A DNA stretch of 64,000 nucleotides, taken from the NCBI GenBank assembly GCA_963930655.1, contig OZ005621.1:9969001-10033000 (forward strand), in the 5' to 3' direction. This document shows, piece after piece, positions 37,932-49,213 of the stretch; position 1 is the first letter of the stretch, and every line of letters begins with the position of its first letter. The DNA is from Myrica gale (lineage: Eukaryota; Streptophyta; Magnoliopsida; Fagales; Myricaceae). The position numbers were made by a program, and so were the translations under genes. The notes under the pieces are model-generated. The model saw only the letters and a list, made by a program, of their open reading frames with translations, made no database searches and had not been told where the DNA came from.

Positions 37932-38845
37932 AAGGCAAGAGGAACCGGAGCTCCTCCAGCCGCCGAGACCAGAGACTAGAGAGAAGGGGAACACGCGGGG
38001 GAGGGGAGGGTTTTTAGAGAGAGGGCGCAGCCGCTCTCTGTAAAATAAATCCAATTGTTTCTGTTCCTTTCTTGATGCCTCTTGATTAGTTTATTAGATA
38101 TCTAAGATGCCCATTTGTCTGTTGTTTCGATTCTTTCTGAAGCTTATTTGTATGCTTCTGATTTGTCCTATGCGGTAGTAAATAGAAACGGATTAAGAAC
38201 TTTTAATGGTTGAGTTTTAGTTATTTTGGAATATTATATGCATAGCTGTTCAAAATGGAGTTTCTGAACTGTTGACTCCTATGTGGTAAAGAATTCTAAG
38301 AAATTAGTCTGCTGTTCTTTCCTTACAATTTTGGATACCCCACTGTTAGTGGTACTTTCTTGTCAATAAACTTTGAAATACTCCGCATTTCACGAACTAT
38401 CCTTCTATTTGAGTAGAGAAGGCTGTAACTGCAGTAATACAATGCTTATTCATAATATATTGTTAGCATAGCGTCCTGATCCTACACAATTAATAAAAAA
38501 TCTAAATAAAATGAACTGATTGCCCCTTCTCTGTTTTTTTTGCCGCTCCTTATTTATTGATCCATGGAGTCTTCTTTCTGCATTTTGTCCTCTATAAAAA
38601 CTAGCATTTTAGTCGGATTTAAAAGGCAAGGCAAGGCAAGACAAGTAAAGAAGTCGAAGTTAATTTCCTGTATTCTTGTTTGTTACTGATGCTTTTGCTT
38701 CCTTGATTTATGGTTTCTACCAAATCGCTATAAAATTAGGAGTCTCTTGGTAAATCACCTTTTCTAGTGGCAGAGGGGAATAATGTCATGTGGTAATTGA
38801 TGAACCAATTAAGAAAGGGAGCCTGATATCCTGTTAACTATAGCG

Positions 38846-39222
38846 TGATAAGCCGTGGCGATGTGAGTGAAGAATAGAAAATATCTGAAGTGAATAAATT
38901 GAGGAGAGTGCATGCAACGTGGTCAATGCTTGCTAAAGACTCGGTCTACTCTGTTATCCAACGTCCTGCGGATATAATGCTGCACATGATTTGGAAGTCT
39001 TAGCAGTAGTTGTCTGATATTTTGCGATTGTTATTGAGTCGGTTTGAAGTTGTTGTTTAGCCTTTATTTTAGTCGAGATTCTAGGAGCAGTTGTTATTTC
39101 GTTGTCTTTAAATTTAGTTGTGTGGCATAAATAAAGGGCAAGAAAATTCAGTTGAGATTATCTTTGGTCTTTCTTCACCAAAAGAAGAAATATACACTTG
39201 TAGCTTTGACTGGGACCTAACA
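38846..39222 (+). repeat. 5' LTR of the gypsy element
   Basis: Begins TGATAAGCCG and ends CCTAACA, directly followed by the primer site. It is the same length as the 3' LTR. High identity between the two implies a recent insertion. Confidence 0.92.
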
Positions 39223-39269
39223 TTGGTATCAGAGCTGCGTTATTCTTACTTAAACACTGTCTTGGTATC

Positions 39270-39494
39270 ATGGCAACAAACAAAGAGAGAATTGAGAGCT
39301 TAGAAGCAGGGTTGGGCAGACTTCAAGATAGGATGCAGCGCATGGAACTTGGTGTTGCAGACAAACTTCACCAGCTCGAAGAGACCATCAATCGATTGTC
39401 TGAGGCTCTGTTGCCAAACAGAGAAGGCTCCAGTTATAAGGTTCACAGTCGGAATAGCCATTCCGAAAACAAAGAAGGTACAGATGCAAGCTGA
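39270..39494 (+). pseudogene. Gypsy gag N-terminal fragment
   Basis: The 74-residue frame starts MATNKERIESLEAGLGRLQD and continues with LGVADKLHQLEETINRLSEA, a coiled-coil N-terminus I recognise from plant chromovirus gag proteins. It ends with a stop soon after NREGSSYK. The capsid core and zinc knuckle are deleted. Confidence 0.8.
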
Positions 39495-39629
39495 CTAATT
39501 TTCTCCTAAAAAATGAAGATGAAATTCTATTGGGAAAATCAAAGCCGAAAGTTGCAAGGGGCTGATGTCAATTCAATTCAAGCTGCATCACTTAAAGTGA
39601 TTTCTAAAGAATTACGTCAAGGAAGATTA

Positions 39630-40235
39630 CCTCCAACAATTCCATATTATCAAATGGGTAATTCTCCAGTCAATGAGGTTGACCAAAGTCTCATTTCCCG
39701 TGATGTTTTGCTTCGTCAATTGAAGAAAAATCAAATGAAGCAAGTAGCAGATAGGAAGAGGCGAGATGTTGAGTTTAAAGTAGGAGATTTGGTCTATTTA
39801 AAATTACATCCTTATCGCCAACAGTCAGTTTTTAAACCAGCTTATCAGAAGTTGGTTAGCCGATTTTATGGCACTTATAAGGTGGAGCAGCGTGGGGAAA
39901 TGTGGCATATCGGCTTCAGTTACCAGAAGGTACACACATCCACCCTGTTTTTCATGTCTCCTTACTCAAAAAACGATTGGGGGACGTTTGTGCTGTAAGT
40001 GATGATATCCCACCACTTTCGGATGAAGGAGAAATTTTATTGGAATCGGAAGCCATTTTGGAAGTACGTTGGGTGAAACGAGGAACACAATTTGTGGAAG
40101 AGAGCTTAGTCAAATGGCGTCAACTTCCAGTAGAAGAAGCTACGTGGGAGGGCACTGGGAGGGCACTGAGGAGCTGCGGAAGCAGTTTCCAAAGGTGGAC
40201 CTTGAGGACAAGCGTCCACTTCGAGGGGACGGTAT
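39630..40235 (+). pseudogene. Integrase C-terminus and chromodomain of the gypsy element
   Basis: One frame reads KQVADRKRRDVEFKVGDLVY and then KLVSRFYGTYKV, the integrase C-terminal GPY/F-type region. From about 39902 another frame reads YRLQLPEGTHIHPVFHVSLL, then AILEVRWVKRGTQFVEESLV and KWRQLPVEEATWE, a chromodomain. Two frame breaks are visible: one near 39890, and a short tandem duplication GAGGGCACTGG at about 40147-40168. The chromodomain in this family guides integration to marked chromatin. Confidence 0.82.
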
Positions 40236-40612
40236 TGATAAGTCGTGGCGATCTGAGTGAAGAATAGAAAATATCTGAAGTGAATAAATTGAGGAGAGTG
40301 CATGCAACGTGGTCAATGCTTGCTAAAGACTCGGTCTACTCTGTTATCCAACGTCCTGCGGATATAATGCTGCACATGATTTGGAAGTCTTAGCAGTAGT
40401 TGCCTGATATTTTGCGATTGTTATTGAGTCGGTTTGAAGTTGTTGTTTAGCCTTTATTTTAGTCGAGATTCTAGGAGCAGTTGTTATTTCGTTGTCTTTA
40501 AATTTAGTCGTGTGGCATGAATAAAGGGCAAGTAAATTCAGTTGAGATTATCTCTGGTCTTTCTTCACCAAAAGAAGAAATATACACTTGTAGCTTTGAC
40601 TGGGACCTAACA
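40236..40612 (+). repeat. 3' LTR of the gypsy element
   Basis: Begins TGATAAGTCG and ends CCTAACA, followed by the TAGCG target duplication. It is 377 bp like the 5' LTR. Confidence 0.92.
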
Positions 40613-40794
40613 TAGCGCTTTAGTTATTAAAGCATTCACTATAAATTTGGTGAACTCTGTGATCAGTCTTGTGTATTGCCTGTCACTCTCCTTAGGTTGC
40701 AAGCTTTGGAGCCTCTTTGATGGACTATAACATCTTGACAATGTCAATTGTACCACGGGATATACATGAAGCTCAAGTACAGTTTGCTTTGGAG

Positions 40795-41523
40795 ATATGG
40801 GAGACTAATCTGTAATGTTTTTATGTTACTAAGAAAAAAAAGAAGAAGATGTATATGATAGCTGTTAGTATAATTGTGGATCTTTCTTCTTATTATTTTC
40901 CATCACAGAAAGGAGAGAGCTAGTAGGCATTGTTCCAAAGACGGATTGAAAGCAGCCCATTCCATCAACTTATGCACACAAAAGATGGCACTGTATGAGG
41001 TAGATTTCCTGGTACAGGTGCTGATTATTACTGTACAGTGTATCAATCTTGTGATCTAGGACAGGAGCATCTAATATTTATACTGTTTTCTTTCCTCTGT
41101 ACCTTTCAGCACTTGGAAGACTCTTGACTTTTGTCATTTTGATATGAAGAATGAATTTTTTGTGGCAGCCCCTAAATACGTGGAACACATGTATGGTTTC
41201 ATCGAGTTTCTCCAAGGACGATCTGCATTGAGATTCACTTCTCAAAGGGCTGCTTTTCAAAGAGCTAATGTCTAAAAGCATAGAACCTTCGGTCTCTTCT
41301 TTGCATTTACGTTTGTCCATCTTGTAGATGTTCAGCTTGTGTTCTGCTTAAGATGAACTTTTCGTTTAAAGTTTCCTTAACCTATTGAATGGGGATAAGG
41401 AAACATCTCAAGGATATCCAAGAGATTGTGCACTTAAGGTAGATATTCAGAAGCACCACACTTGTTCTGTGAACGATTATCATTATATGCTTCTACCTGT
41501 CTTGAATGGGATTTAGTTTAAAT
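40795..41523. other. 3' flank of CHX-1; nothing recognised
   Basis: No coding exon is supported. An 80-codon minus-strand frame (41078-41320) has no family resemblance. The last 200 bases are the probable 3' UTR of CHX-1. Confidence 0.3.
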
Positions 41524-44362
41524 CTAAACTTTATTGTAGTTCTTTTGGTGTTGCTGCACTACCAAAACGGAAAACCGAAAATCTGAACTGGCAAGCATGT
41601 CCCCAAGTACTCCTAGCTCGGGGCATTCACTCCATTCTGTAAGGCCTAAAGTAGCTGGAGACTTTGGTTCCTGGCGTTTGCCCACTAAGACTAAATCGAA
41701 GGCGTCCTCCAACATCCGGATAACGTATGTGGTATCTGCCCCATCTTTCACAATCTCCATTTTACATGTTATTTTCTCCTTGCCCAATGCGCTAGCACCT
41801 AAGTCATCCATCACCTGAGTACAGTCTGCATTATTTTGAGTACTATGTGGGTAGCGACCATCTGGTTTGAACCAAATCACTGTGAGGCTGACTTTTGGAT
41901 GGTTAGCCATGCGAATGCCAAATTGTAGGGCTTCTCGGTCATCAGCACCGCCTAGGAAGAGCATGGCAATTCGATATGACTTAACTGTTGAAATTGACCG
42001 CTTGCCATTTATCTCGCTTCGGTCAACAAGAACTGCAACAGAGCAAGGGGCTTTTTGAATGACTTGTCTGTTTATGATCCTAATGAAAGCAAAAGAAGCT
42101 TCCACTCTTCCATCTATTGCCCATCTTTTATGAAAAGGAATGATTATGACGCTTGTTTTCTCTTCCATTGCAAGACTGCATATGTCATCATGCATGCTCG
42201 CGTATGGTGCAAATGCAGTGAAGTGATGCACTGCAACACACCCATGGCTGTACCGTTCGTATTGGTTGAAAGCATTTGCAATGTGCTGAGAACAAGCAAC
42301 CTTAGAAGTCGAGCTGTTCGTCTTCTTGTGTCGTATAAGAATGGCTGCTGCTCGGCCACTGAGCTCCACAAGATGGAGGACAAAGACGGATGTAATGTTT
42401 TCTTTTGTGGGGTAGGAGGTTTCAAGAAGGTTAATAATAGGGTATACGTTGTCTTCATTATGGATGCAAACCAGCACTCCGAAAGCATTGTTTTGCTTGG
42501 AGTTCAACAGTGTCCCCCCTGTGTGAGCTGTGTACCTCCTGGAAGGGTCATAAAGGTGACTGATAATAGGAGTGGCAATACCCGTCACGACCACCATGCT
42601 GATCAATAAAAGCGAAAATGTTGAACGGTCTACGATCTGCAAGTAAACGAACAAAGCGGGGTAAGGATTATCTCTAATTTGTTGTCCGAAGCGGACACAT
42701 CATATAGATTCGGTAGCATTCAAAGTTATCCGTATTAATTCATTGTTCCTCGTGAATAGTTTAATTTAGTTAGCAAATTAGAAAGGATCTCTATCTCCTA
42801 TAGCATTCAAAAGGATCGTGTTACCTTTAGGTCCTTCCACAAGGAATATACAGCGAGCTCGATAGCGCCTCTGCAACACATGATGAGAGCCAGTGTCAAA
42901 GAATCCCTGAAGGGGTTCCCAAAGTAGAGAGAGGGCAAAATGGTGCCAGTGAACTTGCCTATATAACCAGCGACAATGATGAGCGCTAAGCTTGCTGACG
43001 AGGGTTCTATGAGAGAGATATTTGCCCGAAGCCCGGCGATAGCGCAGTAGATTGGAAATAGTAAACCAGTACCAATTGTACCAAGCTTCTGTGTTAAAAT
43101 CTCACCTAATGGTGGCCCGACCGGCAAAGACAAGGCGAAGATAAAAGAGCAAAACCCAGCATGTTGGCCGACATACTCCGCTATAAACCCATTCAAGAGA
43201 ACCAGGCAAATGATGGCTATAAAGTGGCTTTCCTTCACAAGTCTTCCCTCTGGGATGTGATTTACAAACCATATCGCCAATGGTCGGAGGACGAAAAATA
43301 GGAAGCAGTAATAACCGAGGACAATCGTTGCTGTCAATAAAGGTTTGAAAGTGGAGTTTTGCAGGGATCTTATAATATTGTTGAGAATGAATGAGCTAAA
43401 CCAGCCACAAGCATCTGAGATCATGGAAGCGGAGGAAGCTAAGCGTCCAAGCTGCGAGTTAAGAATATTGAGATCCTTAAGCAAGTCGGTCGTGACAACT
43501 AAAGAAGTCATAGAATTCACGGCAACCATGGTTGAAACCGCTATTCCTAGGTTATCCTCGGAATCGGAAGCGTTAAGAGAATGTACGATCTTGACAGCAA
43601 ACTCTCCAAATGCGAACGCAACCATGAAACCTGTTAGACCTATGAGCATGGGCTTTTTTCCTATGCGCTTTAATTGGCTTGCATCAACCTGCGCTCCTAC
43701 TACAAAAAAGTGAAGCACAGCGCCCAACTCTGCAAATGTTGAGAGTACCAATCTGCATCCGGGAGGAAATATCGTATCCATATACGCCTTGTATCGACCT
43801 AGAAGTGAGGGACCAATTATGATACCAGCCTGTTCAAGAACAATGGATCCATTAGTTATATTATATATGATCAGTATCTATATATATGTGCAACATCAGA
43901 ACACTACAATTGGGTCGTTATTTGGTGGGGCAAATGACGAGACGTGCGCTTGTTCTTTTGGACAGAGATAGAAGCTGCAAATTTAACAGAAACTGAAGAA
44001 GAATGCCTAAACACGACCTCCTTAGACAGATTATACTAAGATGAAGCAGAAATGCAGCAGTAACAAATGACCAAATACACAGGAAACTAAGGAGGACTCG
44101 ACATAGGCGTGAATTATGTGAAGGAGCTTACTATAATTTGTGTGATGATCCTAGTTTGGCGAAGAGGTCTTAGCAAGAAATAGGTGGACCAGCATACGAC
44201 GAAAATCAGGATGATCTCAGCCATTAGAACCGGGAAGGAGTAGTCGAAAATATTATCCCCGAACCAGACACCTCTGGAGTCAACCTTGTGGATATATTGA
44301 CATACTATCCGCTCACCCTGAACTATCCCGACGGACCTCACCATCAGTTCTGGATTCTCCAT
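41524..44362 (-). CDS. Cation/H+ exchanger, CHX (CPA2) family, three exons (CHX-1)
   Basis: Exons 44132-44362, 42825-43829 and 41524-42636 join in phase zero through GT-AG introns to give 782 residues, the normal length for plant CHX proteins. Exon 1 encodes the N-terminus and first helix (FPVLMAEIILIFVVCWSTYF). Exon 2 encodes the Na+/H+ exchanger membrane domain, including AGIIIGPSLLGRY, VAVNSMTSLVV and LASSASMISDACGW, where the Asp of ISDACGW lies at the conserved ion-site position (NDVAAW in CHX17-like proteins). Exon 3 holds the cytosolic C-terminal domain (LVCIHNEDNV, HFTAFAPYASMHDDIC, FLGGADDREAL, DLVLVGKR, ECPELGVLGDMLAS). Members move K+ or related cations against protons in plasma or endomembranes, many in pollen. 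No lesion found. It lies in tandem with the broken copy CHX-2. Confidence 0.92.
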
Positions 44363-44639
44363 GGCCAGCTGAAAGAGTTTTTTGGGAGTAGTTGTTTAAA
44401 TCCCAGAAGGGTAAAGATTAGCTTAGAGGGCCATTAAGAAGATCAGAGCCTATTGAAGAATGGCAAGGAATAAAAACGGATAACGAAGGGTTGGGGCGGA
44501 CTATAAATTTGGAAGAGAGAGACAGAGAGAGGGGATGGACGGGAAGTTTGGAAGTTTGACCGTTGGCAAATGACAAACTCGTTAACCGTTGTTGTCGGTT
44601 CAGTTGATATATTAATAGGAAGTGATTTCATTAGGTCCT
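44363..44639. promoter_or_regulatory. Shared upstream region of CHX-1
   Basis: The stretch upstream of the CHX-1 ATG is closely similar to 50510-50769 upstream of CHX-2, for example TTTGGAAGAGAGAGA, GAAGTTTGGAAGTTTGACCG and TTAACCGTTGTTGTCG. Conservation between the tandem copies suggests it holds the 5' UTR and promoter, but this may simply reflect recent duplication. I could not pinpoint a TATA box. Confidence 0.45.
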
Positions 44640-45666
44640 TTTTGGCAATAGTAAGGGCTTTTTCTTTATTTTGGTAAGGTTTTGGTGGCCGCTCAACGTG
44701 GAACAGGGAAATGCTTGGGATCCCGATGGGATCCCGAGCATTTCCCGATAGACATTTCCAGCCTCTATCAATGAAATGCAAAAAAAAAAAAAATAGAGGC
44801 TGGAAATGGTCTATCGGGATGGCATTGGGATCCCAAGCCTTTCCCGAGTGGAACATATGCGCCCTTTCGGCTTTTTTGACGGAAAAGCACATTCATGACC
44901 TTTTAGACATATATTTTCCCACTGCCGAGTTTGTTGACCCTTCAAGAAAGCAAAATATCGGTATTTTGACCTCAGATCATTCATCCTAGGAAAGTAGGAA
45001 AAACATAAATAACAAACAAATGGAGTTCTCTAGTGATGGTAGATTTTGTGTTGTCCCTCTTTGTAGATATTTGTCTGCGGGTCTGGAAGTGCTTAATTTT
45101 AAAAAAATATATATATACTTGATACTCTCAGACTATTAAGGGTTTTTTTTACAATTACTGAACTTAATTGAAAAATTTGGAACCTTTCTTTTGATTAGAA
45201 CTTACAAAATACTACTTACCAAACAAAACAAATTTACATTATTTACAAGGGAAATCCGTTGCATCGTGCTTTTAAGCTCGAACGATCTTAACTTAGTCTG
45301 GAGAGATACACTTGACAGGGTTAGGAGTGCAACAACAACAGAATTAATCAAGTACTCGCCTACCGGTAATAAACATTCCTATTGACACTTCCTACTAAAT
45401 AGCCTTATTGCAGAAAGTGATCAACGTTGAACCAATGAATTATCATTCTTCTTCCAACCTACGAGAGATTTTCTTTCAACCGGGAGACCATTTCTTGAAA
45501 GGTTGTCTTTGTGGTCCAATCTACAGTGTTATTAATTGTTGTTTGGATTGATTGAGTTGAAGCCTCTAAAAAATAGTCGGTCATATATTGCATGGTTGTC
45601 TCTCTTCTCTCTGCCCCTCCCTTTTAGGAAGTCTACCAAGTGATCAAGAACAATGTTATGCATATA
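44640..45666. repeat. Segmental duplication block B
   Basis: Homologous to block A (31403-32946) and in part to block C. Shared words include TGGTGGCCGCTCAA, GTTTGTTGACCC and AATGAATTATCATTCTT. It adjoins the CHX-1 upstream region and carries its own later MITE insertion (44706-44847). Confidence 0.8.
44706..44847. mobile_element. Palindromic MITE with 8-bp target duplication
   Basis: Flanked by GTGGAACA at 44698-44705 and 44848-44855. Blocks A and C show the unoccupied site (AATGTGGAACATATGCG at 31507-31523 in A). The arms are inverted copies: GGGAAATGCTTGGGATCCC...CATTTCCAGCCTCTAT at the left pairs with ATAGAGGCTGGAAATGG...GGGATCCCAAGCCTTTCCC at the right, around a poly-A core. The left arm holds an extra GGGATCCC repeat. 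An 8-bp duplication fits hAT, but a 9-bp Mutator type is not excluded. Confidence 0.85.
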
Positions 45667-46929
45667 CGGTGTTGGTGGCTGTTACTGCCACAACTTGTAT
45701 AGCCCTTAGCCGTTAGGAGCGGCAACCGTTAGAAACCGTTGCAGTTTGGGTGGTGGGCTGTTAATGCTAAATTAAGGCACTTATTCTGCAACATCCAAAT
45801 TAAAGACATGGGGATAAAAAAAGAAGTGGCAACAGGCCGTGTAAAAGAAATATCCACTCTCTCCTCTCTTAATTTGTTATGAGATGACAATTTTTTATTC
45901 CTTCCTGTAGTACGCTAGAAAATACAATCAAACAAGCCTCAACGTTATGAAAAGAAGCTAATGTGTTCATATTGGTTCCAGGGAAATCAGCCAAAGCAGC
46001 ATCTTCACACAATCTTCTATAACTCAAAAAAGGAGAAAATGGACATGAAAAAAAATTCATCATTCTCGATATTATGTCATGTAGTATGTAATGTAACATA
46101 AATAGCAATATTATGCTCGCTATTTAAGAAAAAACTGCACTTCATTTGAATTTTATAGTACTCTGGAATTCGAGATAATATTTTTTTCATAAAAAAACTA
46201 TTATATATAGTTTCTTATCTACAATGGACATCATACTAATGGCAATGCAGTGCATGTTGGGCCAAAAACAAAACATGGCTTTTTGTGCCAATGGTGTTGG
46301 TGCACTCTATGACCCATGTGACCACTAACAAATGAGTTTACGGGAAAAGCTTTGCACAGTACACAGATATATGCTGTTCGTATTCTTCTTCCAATTTGGT
46401 CAAAGACATTTCTGAAAAACAAGTTCTAAAATTGTGGAACAAAAACCCCCTCCCTAACAAAATTCAAAAAAAGCAAAGACCTTCTCCTTCATTTCCTTCT
46501 CTCTAATCTAGAGTATTGGGTCAGAGATCTGTCCCATAAGAAAATTAATTGACCACAATTGAATCAAAACATGTGAGTCTATAAATGGAAAGTGAGGATG
46601 CTCTCAACGGCACAGCTCCATGTGGTCTGCACCAGTAAAACTGAAACGAAGAATCCCATCATCTCCTACTTATAGTGGTTCTTTCTTTCATGAACACATG
46701 AGCTCTGAATACTTGAATCAACTCATCTCCAAGAGTACTCCTATTTTCATAAATGCCACTTTTATGTATTGCACTCAAGAGAGTTAAAGTGAGGATGCTG
46801 GGCCATGAGTTTGCAGTAGGCAAGTGCCTAATCTGCACCACAAAAAAGGGCAAGGCAGTACCATAAGAAGACCAGGATGTTTAGAGAGGCAAGTTACTGC
46901 TTACATAGCCCCTTTCAGTGAGGACTCTA
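45667..46929. other. Intergenic between the CHX units
   Basis: AT-rich. No gene is supported; short minus-strand frames at 45869-46108, 46231-46422 and 46659-46853 have no family resemblance. Confidence 0.3.
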
Positions 46930-47170
46930 ACCAAGAATAATCTGTTGTTGATGACTTTGCAGTTTACAGCCTTCATGGAGGTTTTGGCTGATCCAACTCG
47001 CCAACAATTGCCCACTGTCCATGCAAGGGAACCATCAACAAGCTTGCCTATGGTGCAATTCTAGTGAAGTGCTGCAGCAAGACACTCCCTCTGTGCTGCT
47101 GCTCAAAGAGGTTGGAAGCACCCAAAGCAACTTCCAATTAACTGGTCACAATAGAAGTTGATGTTTGTTT
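46930..47170 (-). pseudogene. Third, strongly decayed CHX C-terminal relic
   Basis: The minus strand reads, in shifting frames, LFEQQHRGSVLLQHFTRIAP, a stop, then PLHGQWAIVGELDQP and LNCKV-like residues. These line up with the CHX C-terminal block FNQYERYSHGCVAVHHFTAF...PFHKRWAIDGRVE of the neighbouring gene, with the MHDDIC...VIIIPFH segment partly deleted. It lies just downstream of CHX-2. Similarity is weak and judged by eye, so the call is tentative. Confidence 0.45.
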
Positions 47171-49203
47171 AGGAGTGATGGGGTCAGTATGGCTGCTTCA
47201 GTGCACTGAATCCTGAATGAAATTCACTTCACATGTATTCTGTATTCTGGTCCTCTTGCTGCATGCATCACCAGAACTGAAAACGGAAAATCTGAACTGG
47301 CTAGCATGTCTCCAAGTATTCCAAGCTCAGGGCATTCACTCCATTCTGTAAGGCCTAATGTAGTTGGAGACTCTAGTTCATGATGATGCCCCACTATAAC
47401 TAAATCAAAAGCTTCCTCCATCATCCGGATAACATATGTCGTATCTGCTCCATCTTGCACAATCTCCTCCTTGCGTGTTATTTTCTCCATATCTAATGAG
47501 CTAACCCCTGATTCGTTCAACACCTGAGTACAGTCTGGAATCTTCTGATTAGAGTATGTTTTGTGACCCTTTGCTTTGAACCACACCATAGTGAGGCTAA
47601 TACTTTTATGCCTAGCCATGCGAATGCTATACTCGAAGGCCTCTTGGTCATCTGCACCGCCTAGAAAGAACATGGCAACTCGATATGACTTAACTGTCAT
47701 AACTGACTGTTTTCCATTTATCTAACTTCGGTCAATAAGAACTCCAACAGAGCAAGGGGCCTTTTGCATGATGTATCTGTTTATCATCCTAATGGAAGGA
47801 AAGCAAGCTTCTGCACTTCCATCCGTTGCCCACTTTTTGTGGAAGGGAACTATTATAATGTTAGTTCTCTCGTCCATTGCAATATTGCATATGTCATCAT
47901 GCATGCTTGCATATGGTGCAAATGCAGTGAAATGTTCTACCACGATACGCCCATGGTTGTACTGCTCATATTGATTGAAGGCATTGACAATGTGTTCAGA
48001 AGAAGCTAGTTTGCAAGCCGAGTTATTTGACTTGTTATGTCTTATAAGGATAGCTGCTGCCCGGCCAGTGAGGTCCTTGAGATGGAGGACAAGGACAGAA
48101 ATGAAGTTTTCTTTTGATGGATTGGAGGCTTGAAGAAAGTTAATAATTGGCAACACGTTGTCTTCATTATGGATGCAGACCAGAATTCGAAGACCATGAT
48201 GCTGCTTGGATTTCAACATTGTCCTCCCCATGTAAGGCATATATCTCCTGGAAGGGTCATAAAGGTAACGAATGATAGGAGTGGCAAATCCTGTCATAAG
48301 GACCATGCTGATAATTAAAAGCGTAAATATCTCTCTGTCTATAATCTGTAAAAAAAAAAGAAACCAAAAACAGACAAAACAAGCGATGCGGGTTAGTATG
48401 ACAATCAAATCTTAAAAACCAAGCAACTTTTCTAGCACTATTCTCTATGTTCCCCGATTAATCACAGGGCTCTATCTAATTAAACACAACATTTAGGAAA
48501 AGTACTAATTAGTGGCTTTGGTATCATGGTTTTGAAATATCTTGATTGTGAAGAGAGCACCCAAGATTTAATTGATCTTCGAGACTCTTCGAGCTTATTC
48601 GTTTATTGGGATGGGGGTTTCAGTTACCTTTATGTCCATCCATAAGGAATAAGTAGCGAGCTCCATGACGCCTCTGCAACACATGATGAGAGCCAGTGAT
48701 AAAGAATCCTGAAATGGGATCCCAAGGTAGAGAGATGGCAAAAGGGTCCCGATGAACTTGCCAATATAACCCGCAACAATGACGAGCTCAATGCATGCCG
48801 ACCACCATTCTAAGGACGGGATATTTGTCCTTAACCCACTGATTGTGCAATAGATTGGGAATAGAAAGCCAGAACCAACAATACCGAGCTTCTGTAATAA
48901 AACGTCACCTAATGGTGGCCTATCTGGTAAAGACAAGCCGAAGACAAAAGTGCCGAAGGCAGAATGTTGGCCAACATACTCCACTAGAAGTCCATTCAAC
49001 AGAACTATACAAAAGATGGCTATAGAGTGGGTTTCCTTAATGTTTGTTCGATCTGCGTTGTGACTCATAATCCATATCACCAGTGGCCGTAGAACGAAAA
49101 ATAGGGTGCCGTAATAACCGAACACAACTCCCACTGTCAACATAGGTTGAAATGTGGAGTTTTGCAAGGCTCTAACTACATTGCTTATAACTAATGTAAG
49201 AAA

Positions 49204-49213
49204 CCAAGCGGCC
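49204..49213. other. Deletion junction in CHX-2 exon 2
   Basis: The minus strand reads GGCCGCTTGG once, serving both as the G-R-L codons (frame 1) and the A-A-W codons (frame 2). CHX-1 has 38 bp more at this point: exon 2 is 1005 bp against 961, of which six bases are explained by two codons lost elsewhere. A deletion between two copies of GGCCGCTTGG would explain the junction. Confidence 0.75.

Larger units (their letters stand above)
36009..38060. mobile_element. LTR-like insertion beginning TGTAACACCCCGAC
   Basis: Copia gag stops abruptly at 36008 and sequence beginning TGTAACACCCCGAC takes over, a common start of plant LTRs. It is interrupted after 14 bases by the hAT element and resumes with TCTCTAAATATTCTTG. 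The right limit is placed just before methyltransferase-intron homology starts at about 38065. No matching second LTR or primer site was found, so this may be a solo LTR or a long-terminal non-autonomous element. Confidence 0.4.
38846..40612 (+). mobile_element. Ty3/gypsy chromovirus-type element, internally deleted, with intact LTRs
   Basis: Two 377-bp LTRs (38846-39222 and 40236-40612), each TGATAAG...CCTAACA, differ at about seven positions (near 98 percent identity). The 5-bp flank TAGCG is repeated exactly (38841-38845 and 40613-40617). The tRNA-Met primer site TTGGTATCAGAGC follows the 5' LTR, and a purine-rich tract GAGGGGACGG precedes the 3' LTR. The internal kilobase keeps only the gag N-terminus and the integrase C-terminus with chromodomain; protease, reverse transcriptase, RNase H and the integrase core are missing. 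Confidence 0.92.
38065..40794 (+). pseudogene. PMT-type methyltransferase relic: intron 1 plus partial exon 2
   Basis: From CTTGATTAGTTTATTAGATA to about 38665 the sequence is homologous to intron 1 of the methyltransferase fragment at 60322-60803. After the gypsy insertion, a CTTAG acceptor at 40695 leads into 33 open codons (40696-40794): [20 protein letters not shown] then [13 protein letters not shown]. This is the S-adenosylmethionine-binding part of the plant PMT (DUF248) family, Golgi type II membrane methyltransferases linked to pectin. It continues the DIGCG motif that ends exon 1. After ALE the reading leaves the family and meets a stop. Exon 1 is missing here, so this is a fragment. 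Confidence 0.82.

Noticed and set aside
41078..41320. 80-codon minus-strand frame downstream of CHX-1
   Set aside because: No resemblance; lies in the 3' flank and is probably chance.
42055..42609. 184-codon plus-strand open frame
   Set aside because: It lies antisense within CHX-1 exon 3, whose minus-strand protein matches its family along its whole length. No independent resemblance.
43345..43713. 122-codon plus-strand frame
   Set aside because: Antisense shadow of CHX-1 exon 2.
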